The translations under genes were made by a program, and so were the position numbers. A stretch of 64,000 bases of DNA from Ophiodon elongatus (lineage: Eukaryota; Chordata; Actinopteri; Perciformes; Hexagrammidae), in assembly GCA_016806645.1 (NCBI GenBank), contig JACSYO010000505.1, forward strand, positions 127,501-191,500, given 5' to 3'. Positions 59,684 to 64,000 of this stretch are shown one piece after another. The notes beneath the pieces are model-generated. The model saw only the letters and a program-made list of their open reading frames with translations, did not search any database and had not been told where the DNA came from. The first letter of the stretch is position 1. Each line of letters starts with the position of its first letter.

Positions 59684-60820
59684 ATGAACTCCTACTTAGA
59701 CTACCCCGTGTGCAACCGGGGAGCAAATATTTTCAGTGCCAAGGCCGGATACCACAATTTGAACCATGGATACGTGTCGTCCAACTCGTGCGCAACAAGT
59801 GATAGTTACGCACCGGACGGGCGCTTAGTTGCCGCAACTCCTGCGCCACACCAGACCCCGAGTCTCCCTCTGCACCACCAGACACACGTCAGCCTGGACC
59901 TGCAGTTTGCGACACCGGGGAACTCCATGTACGCGTCCCCCCTGGAGTACGGACACCACCAGTACGGCCTCGCGCCCGAGCAGGACCGGAGCTTCATTCA
60001 CGCGCAGGTCTCACCCGTCGGATCAAACATGGCTCCCTACACCGGGGACAGCTGCGGGCCTGGAGCTGCAACGGGCAGCCAGTATCTACATTTTGGAAAC
60101 GGGGATCAGAGGCAGCCAGAATACCCAGAGAGTGTTTACACGAGGCTACCGCTCCAAAGTAAGGAGAGGGATCTGGACCATGTGGAGGAAACTTCGAAAA
60201 CATTCGACTGGATGAAAGTGAAGAGGAACCCACCTAAAACAGGTTCGTTCATCCTGAGACAGATTTACGAGATTAAGTGATATCCAGAGAACCCACGAGG
60301 CCGTTGACGCACAGTGCGCGTAAACTGTGCGTAAAAGCACAATTCAGTAGATTCGATGATGCCCAAATTTATCTGAAACATGTCTATTTGCCAACTAATG
60401 TTTTTCCATTCCTTCTCACACGTTTCATTCACAACTTAACGCCACGCTTCAGCTCCATGCTCCATCATCCATTCATTCACTCATTCATCCATTTTTCTCT
60501 TTTCCACAGCGGTCCTGTCGGAGTTCGGGATTCCCGGCCAGCACAACGTGATCCGCACCAACTTCACCACCAAGCAGCTGACCGAGCTGGAGAAAGAGTT
60601 CCACTTCAACAAGTACCTGACGCGGGGGAGGAGGGTGGAGGTCGCCGCCAGTCTGGAGCTCAACGAGACGCAGGTGAAGATCTGGTTTCAGAACCGCAGG
60701 ATGAAGCAGAAGAAACGCGAGAAGTCGGCCTGCGTTCTGGTGAAAGCTGCGGCACCTGTGGAGAACCTCTCCGGGCCCGAGAGCTCTCCAAAGGGAAAAG
60801 GGAAAGACTGTGAACCGTGA
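59684..60820 (+). CDS. hoxb1b: Homeobox protein Hox-B1b
   Basis: Group-1 Hox transcription factor acting in early hindbrain (rhombomere 4) patterning. Exons 59684-60242 and 60510-60820 give 289 residues. The start MNSYLDYPVCNRG and the segment FIHAQVSPVGSNMAPYTGDS are group-1 features. PBX-binding hexapeptide FDWMKV is at about 174-179, followed by KRNPPKT. The homeodomain is about 198-257 (NVIRTNFTTKQLTELEKEFH, TRGRRVEVAASLELNETQ, VKIWFQNRRMKQKKREK). Glycine replaces the common alanine in TRARR. The short tail is rich in S, P and K. The length is near that of HOXB1 (301). It is flanked by an upstream autoregulatory block and downstream retinoid motifs. Confidence 0.98.
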
Positions 60821-61179
60821 CGTGACTTTTGATTAATATCAAACAAACAATATGACCGAGAGGCCTGAGCAGTGTTCCACTTCTCTCCTTCAGTCCCACC
60901 ATTCCAGAAAAAAAAAAAAACTGACTTTGCATGTGGACTTAGTGAAGTAAACAGGGTATGTTTGTGTATTTGTTTGTGTCTGCTCACAGTGCAATGATCC
61001 ATGCTGAGTTGGATTCTATGGAACTTTAAAAAGAAGAAGAAGTCTTTTCATCCGTTCACGTGTTTGTAACCTTCTTGTGTGTTTTGTGTTGGAGCACTGA
61101 AGTATCAGTGTCATTGTTTGCACTATTTATTTACAGGGTATTTTCCAACAACCGCTGAGATTTTTTTTTTTTTTTTAGC

Positions 61180-61185
61180 TTAATA
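61180..61185 (+). terminator. Candidate polyadenylation signal of hoxb1b
   Basis: AATAAA about 360 nt after the stop codon, preceded by a T-rich run. Confidence 0.55.
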
Positions 61186-61490
61186 AAGTTTATAAAACGC
61201 AAAGAAAAGTGTTGTATTTGCTGTTTATGTAAAAAGAAAATGTTTTAGAGTGTAAAAAAAAAAAAAAAAAAAGCTCCTTTAAGTCCAATCAAACTTTTGA
61301 TTTTGATTCAGAATTCAAAGAATGTCCTCCTATTGTTTTTTTTTTTTATAAATATATGTAAATAATAAATTGTTCTAAATATGAATGTTTTTGAATCGCA
61401 TCACAAACTTCTTCCATTAATAGTCTCGCCAATGTCCCCTTGCATAATGTGACAAGAGGCATCTTTCACAACACATGGGGTGGTTCCCGG

Positions 61491-61504
61491 TGACCTTTTC
61501 ACCT
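61491..61504 (-). promoter_or_regulatory. DR2 retinoic acid response element 3' of hoxb1b
   Basis: On the minus strand AGGTGAAAAGGTCA is two half-sites (AGGTGA, AGGTCA) spaced by two bases. It lies about 670 nt downstream of the hoxb1b stop. Mouse Hoxb1 has a functional 3' DR2 element needed for early neural expression. Confidence 0.7.
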
Positions 61505-61865
61505 CCAAATACCTCCAGGGGCTCTAAACATGACAACAAACTCCAGGGAGCCAGGTCTCACCCTTGATTTGTTACCCAAATTCTGCTCGCACACAGCTGA
61601 CACAGGTTGCAATGACATCCACTTGTATTTTACATAATCTGAGTGAAACATTCTTAATTAAAGCACCACATTTTTTTTCTTTCTTTAAAAAAAAGAAGAA
61701 ATTTAAGCGCCTCATTGTGGCTGCAGGATCAACGTTTGCCGGACCCGACCACCTGGTTTCTTTCCGATGGCGAAGGGGCAGCAGTTTCAATATTTGCACT
61801 GGGTGTTGGGTTTGCGCACACAGTTTCTGGCCTGTTGGTGCCCTTTTTTTTTTCCCCAAAGCGGC

Positions 61866-61882
61866 GGTTCACACAGAGTTCA
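61866..61882 (+). promoter_or_regulatory. DR5 retinoic acid response element 3' of hoxb1b
   Basis: GGTTCACACAGAGTTCA is GGTTCA, five bases, AGTTCA, the same half-sites and spacing as the classical RARB element. About 1.05 kb downstream of the stop. 3' DR5 elements are known for Hoxa1 and Hoxb1. Confidence 0.75.
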
Positions 61883-61889
61883 GGCACAA

Positions 61890-64000
61890 ATGAATGCAGA
61901 GTCAATCTGTCAAGACACCAGAGTGGCTCGGAGAAGTCGGCTCTCGGGCCTCTCACACTTGAGATTTCTGCAGGTATTTCCTTCGAAGAGGTGCTGCACA
62001 TTTAAACTGCAAACTAAGCGGTGGGACTGTGATGCAACACATCAGCGCTGAAAAAAAAATTGACATTTCTTCTTGCAAAATTTATAAAAATATGTACGTT
62101 ATTTCTGTTTTAAATCAGCCCTGATCCGGTGCCGACATGGAGTCGACCGGTCGGGGACGTCATGCGAATTCATATAAAAGAAAAATGTTAACGGCTTTTA
62201 AAATCAGAAGAGGCCGGGAGATGTCACCGAGCTCAGACCTGGAGGTGAAGTTACACTTTTAATATTCAGACAAAAAAGATTAAATGCCATTTAGTCAATG
62301 TTCCGCTTTATGCAAACTAAAAATTGTTCTGTAGGTTCAGGGCATGTTTCTATGAAATGGAGATCAGCAATCATTTGAAATGTATCCGCATGCAGTTTTC
62401 CTACAACTATATTAAAAATGAATACAGTTCCACTAATAGAAGTTACAGTTGAAGTACCACGCGGCCCATTACTGTAAATTAGAAAAAGGGGCTGAGAGGT
62501 TTTGTTGTCGTGCCTTTCTTTGAAAGCCAAAAGCTTCCAGATGAGTCACAAGGCCAAGGACTGGGGAGGTGACAATCGATTAGGTGAATAGTGACAGATC
62601 CAACAACCAAAAAAAAAAAAAAAAAAAAAGAAAAGAAAAGGGGGACGGTGCAGAAAACAAGTGTGGGACTTCATTCCAGAGGTGCGATCCCTGCCATCTC
62701 TGTAGGTAATACCTCAGCGCTCCCAGCGGGCTCTCCATCTGGAGGTGTCAGAGTCGGTGCTGCAGCCAACGCCGCGGAGACAGATGTTCAGCATGGGGGA
62801 AGAGGAGGAGGATGTTTTTCACCTTCGGATTCAGCTCTTCGCCTTCTGCCGGCAGAATGTAGGGCAAGGAGAGGAGAGAGGAGAGAGGAGAGAGGAGAGG
62901 ATGGTTAATGAACACTGAGCGACAAGAGGGAAGATCGTTCATGATGGCAAAAAACAATCAAAAGCTCTGCAGCACGATCACCTGACTGCACAAACACGAG
63001 GTCTATTAATACATCCGGCAGCCAACCTCTTCCTCCTCAGATATCTTACGCATCTCTCTCCGGCCCGCCTCCCTCTGCACTCTGTTTGAGGTCAACCCCG
63101 AGCTGTTTGTACCCCATGCTGCTTGCAGTTGTTGCAGGCTCTTTTACAAGTCTATTGCCATGCTCACTTCCTTGGTTTTCTACCAGTTCCTCTGTCGCAT
63201 GTCACTCTGCAGGGTCCCGGGGCTTCAAAGGGGAACTAGATACAGTATTCATGGGACAACGGGGGGGCTGGTCATCTGAGAGATACAACAGGGGAGTCAC
63301 TTTTATTGCTAGTTATCAAACACAGCTTATCTATCACACATACAGTAGATTCTCTAGTATACGGAGCATTATTTTGTTAAATTCGTGAAATAAAACACAT
63401 CAGATCTTTTCAGCAATAGAACGATAAAGTCATATTTCCATCATTGTCCCCGTTGTTTTTATTATCACGATGGAGAGAGGAATTTAATGGCTTCAACTAA
63501 CGACTATCTTCATCATGGATTAAATGTGCAGATTCTTTCCTCGCTTAATCGCCTGGTCTCTTAAAAAAAACCGGAAAAAGAGTTAAAAATGCTCAAAAAG
63601 CCCAAATTGAAGCCATGAAATGTCTTTTTTTTTCTGACTAACAGTCAAAAATCCAAATATATTTAATCTACTATATCATTGAATAATTAAAAGCAGCACA
63701 TTCTCACGTTCGAGAAGCTGGAACCATGAAATGTTTCTCGTGTTTCGCTTGAAACAAATGGAATGATTCATCAAAATGTTTGCATATTAGTTTCCTGATT
63801 ACTTAAATTATTACAAAAGTAAAAACAGTCACATTTCAAATCAAGAAATCAGACAATTATAGTTTTTTTTTTTTAAGAATGCATCCGAAACTCTCAAACA
63901 CCAGACGTTGTTCAAGTCACAAACATCGATGGGTTAAAAGGTAAAACACGTGACAACGCATTTAAATATCCATACGCTTGATATTAATATTCATTTTAAT
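61890..64000. other. Downstream of hoxb1b, no gene recognised
   Basis: A poly-A/AAAAG run lies at 62609-62640 and a GGAGA minisatellite-like run at 62870-62900. A minus-strand open frame at 62748-62957 has no recognised domain. No skap1 exon, the gene next to HOXB1 in human, was identified. Confidence 0.45.

Noticed and set aside
62748..62957. Minus-strand frame after an acceptor-like site as a skap1 exon
   Set aside because: The translation does not resemble SKAP1 as I recall it, and it reaches a stop after about 30 residues.
63086..63105. Retinoid element at AGGTCAACCCCGAGCTG
   Set aside because: The second half-site is too far from consensus.

Overview
The window is vertebrate nuclear DNA, most likely from an acanthomorph (spiny-rayed) teleost. 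It holds intron-rich genes, teleost-type dispersed repeats, and a compact Hox cluster of composition hoxb6b, hoxb5b, hoxb3b, hoxb1b. That is the reduced HoxBb cluster left after the teleost genome duplication, in a lineage that kept hoxb3b. Gene calls rest on reading and splicing exons by eye; no database search was run. For each gene the spliced reading frame closes or stays consistent from exon to exon, with one exception in ttll6.

Layout. 1-3.6 kb: msl1 (minus strand), lacking its last exon, which lies beyond the left edge. 4.7-9.5 kb: snf8 (plus), an ESCRT-II subunit, complete in 8 exons. 10.6-22.5 kb: calcoco2 (minus), an autophagy-receptor gene with 14 coding exons, whose introns are filled by a 21-bp minisatellite and two arrays of an AT-rich satellite. 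22.5-27.8 kb: intergenic repeats, a CpG-rich promoter-like block and an exon-like segment. 27.8-36.2 kb: ttll6 (plus), a ciliary tubulin polyglutamylase, 15 exons. 36.2-41.1 kb: gene-free. 41.1-64 kb: the Hox genes, all on the plus strand, with a mir-10a hairpin at 50.7 kb between hoxb5b and hoxb3b.

The order snf8 - calcoco2 - ttll6 - Hox matches the human block SNF8 ... CALCOCO2 - TTLL6 - HOXB on 17q21.32. msl1 is a nearby 17q gene in human but not an immediate neighbour of SNF8. No hoxb4b, hoxb2b, hoxb7b, hoxb8b or hoxb9b coding exon was seen, yet the microRNA that normally sits beside Hox4 is intact.

The strongest regulatory observations surround hoxb1b. Upstream, three PBX-HOX-like sites, a SOX/OCT-like site and a MEIS half-site lie in the arrangement of the mouse Hoxb1 autoregulatory element. 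Downstream there is a DR2 and a DR5 retinoic acid response element. Other notable points are an in-frame TGA at the ttll6 exon 2 boundary, an exact 84-bp higher-order repeat inside the calcoco2 minisatellite, and a partial exon duplication that carries a splice donor. I found no new enzymatic or defence system; what is unusual here is regulatory and structural.
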